Shown in pieces: positions 17,715 through 27,792 of a stretch of 64,000 nt of DNA. The stretch lies in the NCBI GenBank assembly GCA_030765645.1, contig JAVCCE010000021.1:1-64000 (forward strand), written 5' to 3'. The notes beneath the pieces were generated by a model. It was not told where the DNA came from, searched no databases, and saw only the letters and a program-made list of their open reading frames with translations. The DNA comes from Candidatus Hinthialibacter antarcticus (GTDB lineage Bacteria > Hinthialibacterota > Hinthialibacteria > Hinthialibacterales > Hinthialibacteraceae). Each line of letters starts with the position of its first letter. Within the stretch, counting starts at the first letter, position 1. The translations under genes and the position numbers were made by a program.

Positions 17715-18919
17715 TATTTGCCCCTTCGAACGATGCTCTCGATCATGTTGGGCAGGCCGAATAATTTGATGAAGCCTTCGGCGTCGTGTTGGTTATAGAC
17801 CTCGTCCTCGCCGAAGGTGGCGTAGTCTTCGCTATAGAGCGAATGCGGCGACTTGCGCCCGGCGGGCGTCACGTTGCCCTTGTACAATTTCAGCCGCACC
17901 ACGCCGGTGACGTATTGTTCACTCTCGCGGATAAAGGCGTCGAGCGAGCGGCGCAGCGAAGTGAACCACTGGCCGTAATAAACCAACTCAGCGTATTTTT
18001 CGGCGATGATGTTTCGGTAATGCAGCGTCTCGCGCTCGCACACCAGGGTGAGCAGCTCGCGGTGGGCGGCGTAGAGCAGCGTGCCGCCGGGGGTCTCATA
18101 CACGCCGCGCGACTTCATGCCGACCAGACGGTTCTCGACCAGATCGACGCGTCCCACGCCGTGTTTTCCCGCGACGGCGTTGAGCGTCTCCATCAGTTCA
18201 ATCGCGCCCATCGCGTTTCCATTGACCGCCTTGGGGACGCCTTCTTCAAATTCGATCTCGACCACTTCGGGCTGGTCGGGCGCGTCTTCGGGATTCACGC
18301 TGAGGACGAACATGTCCGAGGGCGGCTCGTTCCAGGGGTCTTCGAGGACGCCGCCTTCAAACGACAGGTGCCAGAAGTTGCGGTCCATCGAATAGGGTTT
18401 TTTGACGGTGACGGGCACGTCGATGTTGCGCTCTTTGGCGTACTCGACCGCGTCTTCGCGGGAGCGGATGTCCCACTCGCGCCAGGGGGCGATGATTTTG
18501 AGATCGGGCGCCAGCGCCTGGAAGGTGAGCTCGAAGCGCACCTGGTCGTTGCCTTTTCCGGTGGCGCCGTGGGCGACCGCGTCGGCGCCTTCCATGCGGG
18601 CGATTTCGACGTGGCGTTTGGCGATCAGCGGACGCGCGATGGAGGTGCCCAGCAGGTATTGGCGCTCATAAATCGCCCCCGCTTGCATCATCGGGTAGCA
18701 GAAGTCTTCGAGAAACTCCTGGCGCAGATCTTCGATATAAATTTTCGACGCGCCGGTGCGGATGGCTTTTTCGTTGAGGGGTTCGAGTTCTTCGCCCTGG
18801 CCTACGTCGGCGGCGTAAGCGATGACTTCGCAGTCGTAATTTTCTTTCAGCCAGGGGATAATAATGGAGGTGTCTAATCCGCCCGAATAGGCGAGTACAA
18901 CTTTTTTTACGTCGCTCAT
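17714..18919 (-). CDS. argG: Argininosuccinate synthase
   Basis: Joins citrulline and aspartate using ATP to give argininosuccinate, the penultimate step of arginine synthesis, in the cytoplasm. The PP-loop AYSGGLDTS is at residues 9-17, with further conserved blocks [19 protein letters not shown] and [20 protein letters not shown]. The 401-residue length is typical. CAGGAGC precedes the ATG. It is followed by the DUF1593 gene with a one-base overlap, an odd partner for an arginine gene; argH is not adjacent. A 9-bp-arm hairpin lies directly upstream at 18933-18970. Confidence 0.97.
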   Translation of the reverse strand: MSDVKKVVLAYSGGLDTSIIIPWLKENYDCEVIAYAADVGQGEELEPLNEKAIRTGASKIYIEDLRQEFLEDFCYPMMQAGAIYERQYLLGTSIARPLIAKRHVEIARMEGADAVAHGATGKGNDQVRFELTFQALAPDLKIIAPWREWDIRSREDAVEYAKERNIDVPVTVKKPYSMDRNFWHLSFEGGVLEDPWNEPPSDMFVLSVNPEDAPDQPEVVEIEFEEGVPKAVNGNAMGAIELMETLNAVAGKHGVGRVDLVENRLVGMKSRGVYETPGGTLLYAAHRELLTLVCERETLHYRNIIAEKYAELVYYGQWFTSLRRSLDAFIRESEQYVTGVVRLKLYKGNVTPAGRKSPHSLYSEDYATFGEDEVYNQHDAEGFIKLFGLPNMIESIVRRGK

Positions 18920-18932
18920 GGTCTGCTCCTGA

Positions 18933-18970
18933 AAACACCGTTTTGTTATTTTGCATTTATCACGGTGTTT
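18933..18970 (-). promoter_or_regulatory. Hairpin or operator in the argG leader
   Basis: AAACACCGT at 18933-18941 is perfectly complementary to ACGGTGTTT at 18962-18970, with an AT-rich 20-base loop. The structure ends only four bases before the CAGGAG ribosome-binding region of argG, so it could act in RNA or as a protein site. It does not match the enterobacterial ARG box well. Confidence 0.4.
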
Positions 18971-18974
18971 AGTT

Positions 18975-19590
18975 GATGAATTTGTTCAGTATCTACCGTT
19001 GAGCGCTTCGCGCGCGCTGGCGTTGGCGTTCATCATAAAATCTATGGAATCGAAGTTTTTACTGACTTCGCGCCGAAGCCTATATGATGGCGGCGCCCGC
19101 CCCGATTCTCAATGGGCGGACAATGGCGCTCCCAGGCTTTCCGCGCCAGGGGGGATCAATCTAAGCAGCTCCCGTAGGGTGGGATGAATGCAATGAATCC
19201 CACCGTTTACTTTTGATTATTGAATTCGGAAAATATTTATTGGTGGGTTTCGCTGCGCTCAACGCCACCCTACTTGAAACGCATCATTCATCCAAGGCAG
19301 CCCACCGCCGCAATGTTATAATTCGTACTCTCACTCTGGGAGAGAACCAGGGTGAGGGCTTTTTCTGGTGGGTTAAGAACCCACCCTACAATCTACCAAG
19401 ATACTTCCGCTCGCTAAGCGCCAACCTACCCCTTCTCCCTCTGGGAGAAGGTTGGGATGAGGGCAATAAAAAAACGAGACCTGCCTGCCGTAGGCCGATT
19501 GCTTCGCTGCGCTCGAAATGACACGAACCGACATTTTCCCTTCTATACAATAATCGGATATTACTGGAATGCGTTACGTTTTATTTTGCC
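18975..19590. other. Intergenic repeat cluster between argG and acs
   Basis: No gene is seen. The region contains family D hairpins at about 19240-19290 (GGTGGGTTTCGCTGCGCTCAACGCCACCC, nearly the same as 2450-2490) and 19360-19390, family C palindromes at 19329-19360 and 19430-19465, a family B fragment at 19148-19160, and a GATTGCTTCGCTGCGCTCG element at 19497-19525. These are stacked end to end with little unique sequence between them. Confidence 0.6.
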
Positions 19591-19591
19591 T

Positions 19592-19624
19592 AAAAAAAAC
19601 GCCCCCGAGGTTTCAGGGGCGTTT
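19592..19624 (-). terminator. Rho-independent terminator of acs
   Basis: Read on the minus strand it is AAACGCCCC, a loop, GGGGCGTTT and a run of T. It starts about 37 bases past the acs stop codon. Confidence 0.85.
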
Positions 19625-19661
19625 GAGAATGAATTCAATTATTCCTAACTCCGTTAGGAAA

Positions 19662-21608
19662 TTATTCTTCGTAATTACGTTGCAAATTTTGGACGACCGA
19701 GGCGTCGGCCAGCGTGGTGGTGTCGCCCAGGGCGCGACCATCGGCGATATCACGCAACAAGCGGCGCATGATCTTTCCGCTGCGGGTCTTGGGCAAATCC
19801 GCCGAGAAGATGATCTTCTCCGGCCGGGCAATCGCGCCGATTTTTTGCACCACGTGGTCTTTGAGCGCCTTCTCAAGCGCCGCGCCCATTTCATAGCCTT
19901 CGCGAATGGTAACGAAAGCCGCAATGCTGGTCCCTTTTAATTCATGGTCAATACCGATGACCGCCGATTCGGCCACGGCCTTATGGTCAACCAACGCGCT
20001 TTCGACTTCCATCGTCGAGATGCGGTGGCCCGCGACGTTCATCACATCATCGACGCGGCCCAGAATCCAATAATAACCGTCTTCGTCGCGCTTGGCGCCG
20101 TCGCCCGCAAAGTAGATGCCGTCATACTTGCTCCAATAGACTTCTTTGAAGCGTTCGGGGTCGCCGTAGATGCCGCGCAGCATGGAAGGCCAGGGTTCTT
20201 TTAACACCAGATAGCCGCCGCCGACTTCGACGTGTTCGCCTTCTTCGGTAACGATATCAGCCACCACGCCGGGGAACGGTTTCGTCGCCGAACCGGGGGT
20301 GGTGCGGGTCACGCCCGGCAACGGGGTAATCATGATCGCGCCAGTCTCGGTCTGCCACCAGGTATCAACAATCGGGCAGCGCTCGCCGCCGATGACTTTG
20401 TGATACCACATCCAGGCTTCGGGGTTGATGGGTTCGCCGACGGAGCCCAGCAGGCGCAGCGATGAGAGGTCGTGCTTTTTGGGTTCCTGATCGCCCCACT
20501 TCATAAAGGCGCGGATCGCGGTCGGCGCGGTATAGAACACCGACACGCCGTATTTTTCGATGATTTCCCAAAAGCGGTCGCGGTCGGGCCAGTCGGGCGC
20601 GCCCTCATACATAATCTGCGTCGCGGCGTTGGCCATGGGGCCGTAGACAATATAACTATGTCCGGTGATCCAGCCGATGTCGGCCGTGCACCAATAGACG
20701 TCGCCGCGCTTGAGGTCGAAGACCTTCTCGGTCGTCGCCGTGACCCCGGTCATGTAGCCGCCGGTGGTGTGCATGATGCCCTTGGGTTTTCCGGTGGTGC
20801 CGGAGGTGTACAAAACAAACAGCAGGTCTTCTGCGTCCATCGGTTCCGGCTCGCAGTAGGGATCAGCCTCTTGCATGAGGCGGTGATACCAATGGTCGCG
20901 GCCTTCTTTGATATGCAGGGGAAAATCGCCGCGCTTGACGATGACCACGTGTTCGATGGTGGGGCAGTCGCGCAGGGCGATGTCGGCGTCGTGTTTGAGC
21001 GGAAGCAGATTTCCGCGCCGGTAGCCGCCGTCAGCGGTGATAAGTACGGTCGATTCACAATCGTGGATGCGGTCTTTGAGCGCGTCGGGGCTGAAGCCGC
21101 CGAAAACCACCGAGTGGACCGCGCCGATGCGGGCGCAAGCCAAGAGACCGATGGCGAGTTCGGGAATCATCGGCATATAGAACGTAACCCGATCGCCTTT
21201 TTTCACGCCCAAGCCCTTGAGGCAGTTGGCGAATTTATTGACTTCGCGGTACATGTCCCAATAGGTCAGGGTGCGCTGATCGCCGGGTTCGCCTTCCCAG
21301 ATGATGGCGGCGCGGTTGCGCAGTCCGTTTTTGATGTGGCGGTCGAGGCAGTTATAACTGGCGTTGAGTTTTCCGCCGACGAACCATTTGGCGTTGGGCG
21401 CGTCCCACTCGAGGGCGGTGTCCCATTTTTGAAACCAGTCGAGACCTTCGGCTTGTTGTTCCCAATAGGCGATTCGGTCTTTTTCTGCGAGTTCGTAGGG
21501 GCTGTTGTCTTTTACGTTGGCGTTTTCGGCGAATTCTTTGGGCGGGTCAAAGTGGCGTTTTTCTTCGAGCAGCGCATCAATGGTTGCAGCGTGTTTTTCA
21601 CTCGACAT
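19662..21608 (-). CDS. acs: Acetyl-CoA synthetase
   Basis: Activates acetate to acetyl-CoA via acetyl-AMP. The adenylation core [19 protein letters not shown] lies at about residues 263-281, followed by [15 protein letters not shown] and [13 protein letters not shown]. The C-terminal [13 protein letters not shown] contains the lysine acetylated in other Acs proteins. At 648 residues it is full length. The frame also opens with a TTG at 21614, but the ATG at 21608 has a GGAG ten bases upstream. It has its own terminator and is divergent from the parvulin gene. Confidence 0.96.
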   Translation of the reverse strand: MSSEKHAATIDALLEEKRHFDPPKEFAENANVKDNSPYELAEKDRIAYWEQQAEGLDWFQKWDTALEWDAPNAKWFVGGKLNASYNCLDRHIKNGLRNRAAIIWEGEPGDQRTLTYWDMYREVNKFANCLKGLGVKKGDRVTFYMPMIPELAIGLLACARIGAVHSVVFGGFSPDALKDRIHDCESTVLITADGGYRRGNLLPLKHDADIALRDCPTIEHVVIVKRGDFPLHIKEGRDHWYHRLMQEADPYCEPEPMDAEDLLFVLYTSGTTGKPKGIMHTTGGYMTGVTATTEKVFDLKRGDVYWCTADIGWITGHSYIVYGPMANAATQIMYEGAPDWPDRDRFWEIIEKYGVSVFYTAPTAIRAFMKWGDQEPKKHDLSSLRLLGSVGEPINPEAWMWYHKVIGGERCPIVDTWWQTETGAIMITPLPGVTRTTPGSATKPFPGVVADIVTEEGEHVEVGGGYLVLKEPWPSMLRGIYGDPERFKEVYWSKYDGIYFAGDGAKRDEDGYYWILGRVDDVMNVAGHRISTMEVESALVDHKAVAESAVIGIDHELKGTSIAAFVTIREGYEMGAALEKALKDHVVQKIGAIARPEKIIFSADLPKTRSGKIMRRLLRDIADGRALGDTTTLADASVVQNLQRNYEE

Positions 21609-21794
21609 AATCAATTACTCCTCATTGGCGGTTCATCATAATTCCTCCCGGATGCCGAGCGCAAAGTTGCAATGTTACAGATTAGCACAACGCTCGTTTG
21701 ATCCTATGGGGACGCGGGCGACATTCCATCCCTTTCTCATGCGTGTACAATACTCATTCGCTACGACGATCAACACACGGGAGGTTAATGAATA

Positions 21795-23636
21795 ATGAAC
21801 AATTACAGGCTGTTGGCCGCCGTTGCGGCATACTGCATAATCGCGATTGCCGCCGCAACGCCGCTCTTCGCGCAAGACTCGAATCCCACTGAGCCCGCCA
21901 GCGTAAAAAGCATTCCGCTTGATACCGTGCTGGCGCAATATGAAGACGAAAAACTGACCATTGGTGAGTTTTTCTATCACAACCGCGATGGGCTAAAGAA
22001 TCTCTACCAGGCGCCCGAAGATGCTCGCGACCAGGAACTAAACAAGTTTTTGCAACGGACGTTTTTTCAATTCAAACTTCAGGCCGACGCCATGAAACAC
22101 GGCATGGCGGCCGACCCCGAATTTATCAGCCGCCGCAAGATCATGGAGTCAAACTACCTGTCGGGTTTATACAATTACAAACAGTTCACCCAAACGTTTG
22201 ACCCCAATGACAACGAATTGCGCGAACTCTATGAGGAAGTCAAAGAAGAAAAATACTTCACGCCGCTTTCGTTCTCGTTCCGTCATATCTTTTTCCGTAC
22301 GATTGATCTGCCCGAAGCCGAACAAGAACAATCACTCGAAAACGCGAAGGCCGCGCTCGCGCTGGTTCGCGGCGGGTCTGATTTTTCAACCGTCGCCGAA
22401 GAGTATTCCAACTCAGAGCGCAAAGCCGATATCATTAAGAAAAAGTCGCGCAAAGACGCGCCCGATCAGGCGATTAACCCTGTTCTCGAAGACGCGCTGT
22501 TGGCGATGGAGCCGGGCGACGTCAGCGATTTGGTGCAAACCAAATATGGCTATGAGATTCTTGAACTGGTCGAGTTGTCGCAAGCAGGCCATAAGCCGAT
22601 GGCGCAAGTCACCACTGACCTCAAAGCCGAATTGCGCAAACGCCAGTTCGCCGAATGGAGCGAAGCGCTGGTCGAAGAAAATTGGGACAAGGCCGTCAAA
22701 AACTTTAAGCCGGAAATTTTGTTTGATGATGACGCCGAGTTAGAAGAAGTGGTCGCCGTGGTCGCCAACACGCCTATCACCAAGCGCGATTTTACCTATG
22801 CGCGTCCCGCCGGGTCTTCTAAACAAGAGGGCGAAAGCGATGACGACTACCAGAAGCGCGTGACCGATGCGTTTAAAGACGGCTTTATGACGCAGATGCT
22901 GATCGCTTCGATTGCGCGCGACGCGGGCTATGAAAACATTCCCGCGTTTCAGTTGTTGTCGCGGCTCTTCATCGTCAACAATGTGCAACAGGTACGTTTT
23001 GAACAACTGGCCGAAGAGTATGTAACCGACAACCCCATCACCGAAGAATTGAAGAAAGCCTTTTACGAAAAGAACCAGCCGCTGTTTCGTAAAAAACAAA
23101 AATCACATGTTTTGGAGATGACCTTCAAACTGCCGAAACACAATAAAGACTCGAAGTATGAAGTCTATAAAGCCGACGATGCCGCAAAAGAAAAAGCCCA
23201 AAAAGCCTACGACCGCTTGAAAGCGGGCGAAGATTTTAAAACCGTTGCGCGTGAAATGTCAGAAAGCGCGTCAGCGGCTGACGGCGGCGACATCGGCATC
23301 ATTGATTCAACCACGGACTTGCTGCCCGGGACCATCGTGACCCGCTCGGCGCGGTTGGGCGTCAACGCCTTGCCCGACGGCCCGCAGAAATACGACCAAG
23401 CCTACTATCTGTATACCGTCCTCGAGCGGCTGCCCGCTGAGTTTGAACCCTACGACGATGAGAGCGTGCAGAAACAAATTGATCTGCGCTTGAAGCAACA
23501 AATTCAAAGCGACTATCACGCCAAACTGCTCAATGAAATGGCGAACTCCGACAAAATCAAACTGGTCTATGAAAACTTCTGGGACATGCAACCGAACGAT
23601 CTGGCCCCGCTGGATTACTCGTTGCCTGGAGAATAA
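21795..23636 (+). CDS. Exported peptidyl-prolyl isomerase with two parvulin domains
   Basis: A 613-residue periplasmic foldase of the SurA/PrsA/PpiD type. It has a Sec signal (MNNYRLLAAVAAYCIIAIAAATPLFAQ), a helical chaperone-like region, and two parvulin modules: one at about 155-255 (FSFRHIFFRTID, GGSDFSTVAEEYSNSE, KYGYEILELVE) and a second at about 430-535 (SHVLEMTFKL, GEDFKTVAREMSESASAADGGDIGIID). The second keeps the GGDIG block better than the first, so the first may mainly bind substrate. It is followed two bases later by the phosphoesterase gene, most likely an operon. Confidence 0.9.
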   Translation: MNNYRLLAAVAAYCIIAIAAATPLFAQDSNPTEPASVKSIPLDTVLAQYEDEKLTIGEFFYHNRDGLKNLYQAPEDARDQELNKFLQRTFFQFKLQADAMKHGMAADPEFISRRKIMESNYLSGLYNYKQFTQTFDPNDNELRELYEEVKEEKYFTPLSFSFRHIFFRTIDLPEAEQEQSLENAKAALALVRGGSDFSTVAEEYSNSERKADIIKKKSRKDAPDQAINPVLEDALLAMEPGDVSDLVQTKYGYEILELVELSQAGHKPMAQVTTDLKAELRKRQFAEWSEALVEENWDKAVKNFKPEILFDDDAELEEVVAVVANTPITKRDFTYARPAGSSKQEGESDDDYQKRVTDAFKDGFMTQMLIASIARDAGYENIPAFQLLSRLFIVNNVQQVRFEQLAEEYVTDNPITEELKKAFYEKNQPLFRKKQKSHVLEMTFKLPKHNKDSKYEVYKADDAAKEKAQKAYDRLKAGEDFKTVAREMSESASAADGGDIGIIDSTTDLLPGTIVTRSARLGVNALPDGPQKYDQAYYLYTVLERLPAEFEPYDDESVQKQIDLRLKQQIQSDYHAKLLNEMANSDKIKLVYENFWDMQPNDLAPLDYSLPGE

Positions 23637-23638
23637 AA

Positions 23639-24526
23639 ATGAAACCGTTGTATGAAATCACACGACGGGATTGGCTATCATACGCCGGCGCGGCATTTTT
23701 CGCGTCGGCGTTTTCATCTTCGGCCTTTGCGCAATCAGCGCTGCGCTTCGGCGTCGTCACCGACGCGCACTATTGCGACTGCGACCCGCGCGGCTCGCGC
23801 CATTACCGCGAATCTATCGCCAAGATGCGCGAGTGCGTCGAGTTTATGAACGAACAACAAGTTGAATTTCTCGTCGAACTCGGCGACCTCAAAGACCAAG
23901 ACGACAAACCCGTCGAAGAAAAAACGCTACGCTATCTCACCGAAATCGAAGCCGAGTTCCAACGCTTCAACGGTCCGCGCTTTCACGTTCTCGGCAACCA
24001 CGATCTCGACAGCATTGCAAAACCGCAGTACCTCGAACGCATCGTAAACAGCGGCATTGACCGCGAGCGCTCATTTTATTCTTTCGATCAGGGCGGCGTC
24101 CATTTCGTCGTACTCGACGCGTGTTTTACCAGTAGCGGCGCCGACTACGACCACGGCAATTTTGATTGGACCGACGCCAACATCCCGCCCAAAGAACTAG
24201 ACTGGCTCACAAGCGATTTGCAAAACGCGCCGGGTCCGTGCGTGGTGTTTGTTCATCAATTGTTAGACGGCGAGGGCTCGGTGTTTATCAAAAACGCGGA
24301 ACAAGTGCGTGGCGTGTTGGAAGAATCCGGCAAGGTCAAAGCGGTGTTTCAGGGCCATCATCACGACGGGCAATATAACAAAATCAATGACGTTCATTAC
24401 TACACCCTCAAGGCGATGGTCGAAGGCAGCGGAGAAGATAATAACTCCTACGCCATTGTCGAAGTAAAACCCGACGGGCTATTGGTGACGGGATACCGAA
24501 AAGCCGTTAGCAAAACATTTGACTGA
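23639..24526 (+). CDS. Exported metallophosphoesterase
   Basis: A 295-residue calcineurin-like phosphoesterase. The metal-ligand motifs are in order: DAHYCD (residues 42-47), GDLKDQD, GNHD (VLGNHDLDS), FVHQ and GHHHDGQ. It resembles the Mn-dependent ADP-ribose/CDP-alcohol diphosphatase branch, but the substrate is not known. The N-terminus (TRRDWLSYAGAAFFASAFSSSAFA) has a twin-arginine and hydrophobic stretch, suggesting Tat export. GGAG lies before the ATG and only two bases separate it from the parvulin gene. Confidence 0.88.
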   Translation: MKPLYEITRRDWLSYAGAAFFASAFSSSAFAQSALRFGVVTDAHYCDCDPRGSRHYRESIAKMRECVEFMNEQQVEFLVELGDLKDQDDKPVEEKTLRYLTEIEAEFQRFNGPRFHVLGNHDLDSIAKPQYLERIVNSGIDRERSFYSFDQGGVHFVVLDACFTSSGADYDHGNFDWTDANIPPKELDWLTSDLQNAPGPCVVFVHQLLDGEGSVFIKNAEQVRGVLEESGKVKAVFQGHHHDGQYNKINDVHYYTLKAMVEGSGEDNNSYAIVEVKPDGLLVTGYRKAVSKTFD

Positions 24527-24629
24527 CGGCGTCCGAAGCGGCTCCTATGAGCAAAATAGGCGCACCAAGCCATCTCAATAATTTTCATTTCAAAAAGATG
24601 AAACTCTCAATCCTACAGATAATCTATTT

Positions 24630-24709
24630 GGCATGGGAGTATCTCTGGGAGCGCCTGTGCAAAAGGACCTGAAAGTCCGCACTGAAGCGAGCAGAGTGGT
24701 ACCCATGCC
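24630..24709. repeat. Family A core hairpin
   Basis: An 80-base palindrome: GGCATGGGAGTATCTCTG pairs with CAGAGTGGTACCCATGCC, and the inner part has GTGC-AAAA-GGAC...GTCC-GCAC. Compared with other copies, GGGCC..GGCCC has become GGAC..GTCC: both sides of the inner stem changed together. Paired change of this kind supports a real stem. Confidence 0.72.
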
Positions 24710-24834
24710 TATCGCATTAAAATTATCAATTCCTGCCTTTTATAAAAACAAATAACGCTATCAATTCATCAATTCGCTTAGTATGATGGTCTTGCAATTC
24801 AGACAATTTTTCTGGCGACGAAGGGACAAAGATC

Positions 24835-26187
24835 ATGTCGAGAAAGAATACAAAATCAATTTCATCTATACCACGGCGCGGCTTTCTCAAAGCGACAACC
24901 GCCGCTGCGCTTTCTTTTCCTGCGATTGTCAGAGGCCAAAACCTCAATGATAAATTGAACATCGCGGGCATTGGCGCCGGCGGCAGAGGACGAAGCAATT
25001 TACAATCCGTCAGCTCTGAAAACATCGTCGCGTTGTGCGACGTCGCTGGCGGTAATTTAGACGCGACCTCTGAACTGTTTCCTAAAGCGCGCAAAATTTC
25101 GGATTTTCGAAAACTGTTTGATACGCCTGACCTATTCGACGCCGTCGTCGTCAGCACCTGCGAACATACCCATGCGTTTGCGACGCTGCCCGCTCTACAA
25201 ATGGGCAAGCATGTGTATTGCGAAAAACCCCTTTCCTACAATATCTATGAGGCGCGGGTGGTACGTGAAGCCGCCGCAAAAACAAAACTGGCGACCCAAA
25301 TGGGGACGCAGATTCACGCCGGAGACAACTACCGCCGCGTGGTCGAGTTGGTGCAGTCCGGCGCCATCGGCGACGTAACCGAAACCCATGTCTGGGTCGG
25401 GCGCGCATGGGGGCTGCATCCGTCCCAAGCGGAATGTGAAAAAGCCAAAGATATCGTCTGCGTCTTTGACCGCCCGGAGAATACCGACCCGGTTCCAGCA
25501 GGATTAGACTGGGACCTATGGCTTGGCCCGGCGCCCTATCGGCCTTTTAACCAAGTGTACTTTCCCGGCCCCAAGTGGTATCGCTGGTGGGATTTTGGCA
25601 ACGGCACCATGTCTGACCTGGGCAGCCATTGGATCGATTTGCCCTTCTGGGCGCTGAAACTGAAATCCCCTTTAACCATCGAAGCAGACGGCCCGCCCGC
25701 TCACCCGGAAATCGCCCCGGCGTCAATGTCCGCTCATTATACTTACGGCGCCAGAGGCAACATGCCGCCGCTTGATTTGACTTGGTATCAAGGAACCAGC
25801 AGGCCTAAAATTTGGCAGGACGGCAAGATTCCCCAATGGGACAGCGGCGTATTGTTCATCGGCAGCAAAGGGATGCTGCTCGCGGATTATGGAAAGCACG
25901 TGCTCTTGCCCGAACAAGACTTTAAAGATTTCGAACGCCCTGAGCCCTTCATTCCGCCGTCGATTGGACATCATGCGGAATGGATACACGCCTGTAAAAC
26001 CGGGGCGCCGACCACCTGTAATTTTGAATATGCGGGATGGCTGACCGAAGCCAACCACTTAGGAAACGTCGCCTATCGAACCGGCAAAAAGCTAGAGTGG
26101 GACGCGGAAAAGATGAAAGCGCCAAACGCGCCTGAGGCAGATCCGTTTATCAAGCGGGAATACCGAAAAGGCTGGACGCTGGCGTAA
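24835..26187 (+). CDS. Tat-exported Gfo/Idh/MocA-family oxidoreductase
   Basis: A 450-residue NAD(P)-dependent dehydrogenase-fold protein. The Tat signal is [22 protein letters not shown] (Arg14, Arg15). The Rossmann core follows with [15 protein letters not shown] and the family motif CEKPLSYN at about 127-134. The C-terminal domain contains [23 protein letters not shown], typical of the exported Planctomycete-type group. Substrates of this group are probably sugars or inositols; none is assigned here. AAGGG precedes the ATG by ten bases. The gene stands alone. Confidence 0.92.
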   Translation: MSRKNTKSISSIPRRGFLKATTAAALSFPAIVRGQNLNDKLNIAGIGAGGRGRSNLQSVSSENIVALCDVAGGNLDATSELFPKARKISDFRKLFDTPDLFDAVVVSTCEHTHAFATLPALQMGKHVYCEKPLSYNIYEARVVREAAAKTKLATQMGTQIHAGDNYRRVVELVQSGAIGDVTETHVWVGRAWGLHPSQAECEKAKDIVCVFDRPENTDPVPAGLDWDLWLGPAPYRPFNQVYFPGPKWYRWWDFGNGTMSDLGSHWIDLPFWALKLKSPLTIEADGPPAHPEIAPASMSAHYTYGARGNMPPLDLTWYQGTSRPKIWQDGKIPQWDSGVLFIGSKGMLLADYGKHVLLPEQDFKDFERPEPFIPPSIGHHAEWIHACKTGAPTTCNFEYAGWLTEANHLGNVAYRTGKKLEWDAEKMKAPNAPEADPFIKREYRKGWTLA

Positions 26188-26297
26188 CAATCAGCGAGAA
26201 ATTTAGTCTTGATGAATAACCAGACACCGAAAAGCCGTCAGCAAAACATCTGGCTGACGGCGTCTGGTTCCACGCGCCCCAATTGGCGGAAGCGGGG

Positions 26298-26684
26298 CTA
26301 TATTTTCTGCAGCGGCTGGGTGCGTTCAATGCGCGGCAGCAGGGAGTCGATGAGGCCAAAGCGATAATCGTTGCCCACCTTCCATACGTATAAAAACGCG
26401 ACGGAAGCAATAATCAAAAACCCGATCAAACAGGCCGTAAAGCCCCGGCGAATCAGCCGACGCTGATTGCTGGTAAACCAGCGGGCGTGTTTGGCCAAAA
26501 CATCCGGCTCATACACTTCTTCATTGGTTCCAAACGCAAGACGCGCCATTTCGGGCGATACGCGCCCCGGCAACAACGGCGGCACATGGCCTGCGTCGAG
26601 CGCTTTTAAGCGCCATACCAACCACGGGTTGCGGTTGGCCATTAGATACATTTCACTCTGATTTCCGTTTTTTTCCTTGGACAT
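26298..26684 (-). CDS. Small membrane protein of unknown function
   Basis: A 128-residue protein with a polar N-terminal 75 residues (NPWLVWRLKALDAGHVPPLLPGR) and one clear transmembrane helix at about 82-102 (GFTACLIGFLIIASVAFLYVW). No family recognised. Its leader is a remarkable run of hairpins at 26723-26994. It is convergent with the oxidoreductase gene. Confidence 0.6.
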   Translation of the reverse strand: MSKEKNGNQSEMYLMANRNPWLVWRLKALDAGHVPPLLPGRVSPEMARLAFGTNEEVYEPDVLAKHARWFTSNQRRLIRRGFTACLIGFLIIASVAFLYVWKVGNDYRFGLIDSLLPRIERTQPLQKI

Positions 26685-27002
26685 GCTAGTACCCTCTTTT
26701 CAACAACAACTGGCTGAACTTCGTTTCACGGCTTCGCCCTTTGCAGCCTGTGAAACGCTTATCCCGGCGAGATGCTCTTCTCCGGGGCGAACGCATTATC
26801 ACCGCTTACGGCGGTGTTGTCTTCGATGTAGGAGAAAACCTCCGTGTTTTCCCCTACATTCAAACGCCGGCGATTGGTCCGAATGCAGTGTCTTGCCCTC
26901 TTTACTTCACTCCATCTTTTGTGATTGCACTGGGTTCCCGATTGCCCGATAGAGCGCAACGCGAACCCGACCGACAGAACCGGAGCGACCGGTTTTGCCT
27001 TT
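26685..27002 (-). ncRNA. Hairpin array, candidate structured leader RNA
   Basis: Successive stems are visible: 26723-26756 (GTTTCAC-GGCT with AGCC-GTGAAAC), 26763-26786 (CCCGG with CCGGG), 26800-26816 (CACCGC-TTACG-GCGGTG), 26826-26859 (ATGTAGG-GAAAAC with GTTTTC-CCTACAT), 26932-26968 (GGGTTC with GAACCC) and 26978-26994 (AACCGG-AGCGA-CCGGTT). No convincing protein frame fits them. The array sits in the leader of the minus-strand membrane gene, so it may be an RNA on that strand, but strand is not proven. Confidence 0.4.
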
Positions 27003-27099
27003 TATAGTGGTTGCCAGAATTATGTGCGGATAGAGTTTACGTAACGGTTTCTATCGCTGAGCCCTACGGGCGTGCTTTACGCACATATTTTTGACAAAC
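27003..27099. repeat. Structured repeat, family G, copy 2
   Basis: Second copy of the element at 12285-12385. The three stems are kept: TGTGCG (27023) with CGCACA (27080), GATAG (27029) with CTATC (27051), and GCCC-TAC-GGGC (27061-27071). Sequence changes fall mostly in loops. Confidence 0.6.
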
Positions 27100-27520
27100 G
27101 CTCTACATCACAAAAAGCATCTTCCACAAATTGTTGGAGTAGGCGCTCGGCGCGCAACTCGCCCATAATGGCGGTCGCGCTGCGTCGAACCAATCCGACT
27201 CCCTCAATTACCTCAATTGATCTCCGCCGATTGGCGAAGGAAACTGGCCCCGCATTGTTGATGGGCGCTTCAAGCGAATATGCGGAGCCCATTCGGTCGC
27301 ACCCGATTACCTGAAGCGCTTTCCAGAATCGTCAACGCCTCTATGAATTGGCAACTGCCATACCAACGCGAGGGGAAAGAAAAGAAATGTCGTAACTTTG
27401 CTTGTTTCAGTGGGTTGCAGAAGATACACTAAACGAACTCCATGCCATCGCCGCCTAAATTCATGGCAAAAATTACCGGACGCCGACCTGATGAGTCAAA
27501 AATTACCGCATTGTGTTAAA
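27100..27520. other. Non-coding stretch next to a toxin-antitoxin pair
   Basis: No gene can be supported. A 71-codon minus frame at 27077-27292 has no family resemblance that I can see. CAAAAATTACCG occurs twice between 27464 and 27520, about 40 bases apart. The stretch may hold decayed remnants of accessory genes. Confidence 0.35.
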
Positions 27521-27522
27521 CC

Positions 27523-27792
27523 CTATTCAAAAAGATCAGCGTGGGACCCAGTGCGTTCAAGGATAAGGCTTTGACCGTCTATGCGATAAATCAAAAGCCA
27601 ATCTGGATCAATGTGGCACTCTCTGTGCTTTGACCAGTTGCCTATCAGCGGGTGATCTTTGTTATTTGGGGGTAAAGGGGTTTCTGCTTGAAGTAAATCG
27701 ATGAGATGTTCTAAATCATCTATATTTTTTCCACGCTTTGAAGCGCGCTTTAAATCCTTCAAGAATTTTTTGGTGGATTGTATTGTGAGCAA
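27523..27792 (-). CDS. YafQ/RelE-type toxin
   Basis: An 89-residue mRNA interferase-like toxin. It shows the YafQ signature: LTIQSTKKFLKDLKRASKRGK at the N-terminus, HPLIGNWSKHRECHIDPDWLLIYRIDG in the middle, and RTGSHADLFE at the end, with His in the position of the catalytic C-terminal His of YafQ. The start is TTG, abutting the TAA of the antitoxin gene directly, so translation is coupled and weak. Without the partner it should cut mRNA on the ribosome. Confidence 0.9.
   Translation of the reverse strand: MLTIQSTKKFLKDLKRASKRGKNIDDLEHLIDLLQAETPLPPNNKDHPLIGNWSKHRECHIDPDWLLIYRIDGQSLILERTGSHADLFE

Noticed and set aside
17786-18877. A 363-codon open frame on the plus strand across argG
   Set aside because: It is the antisense of a clear argG. 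Its composition (rich in Val, Gly, His, Asp) is what reversed GC-rich coding DNA gives.
20472-21641. A 389-codon open frame on the plus strand across acs
   Set aside because: It is entirely antisense to acs, with no domain resemblance and no ribosome-binding site.
27077-27292. A 71-codon minus frame as a broken gene
   Set aside because: No recognisable protein family; too little evidence to call even a pseudogene.
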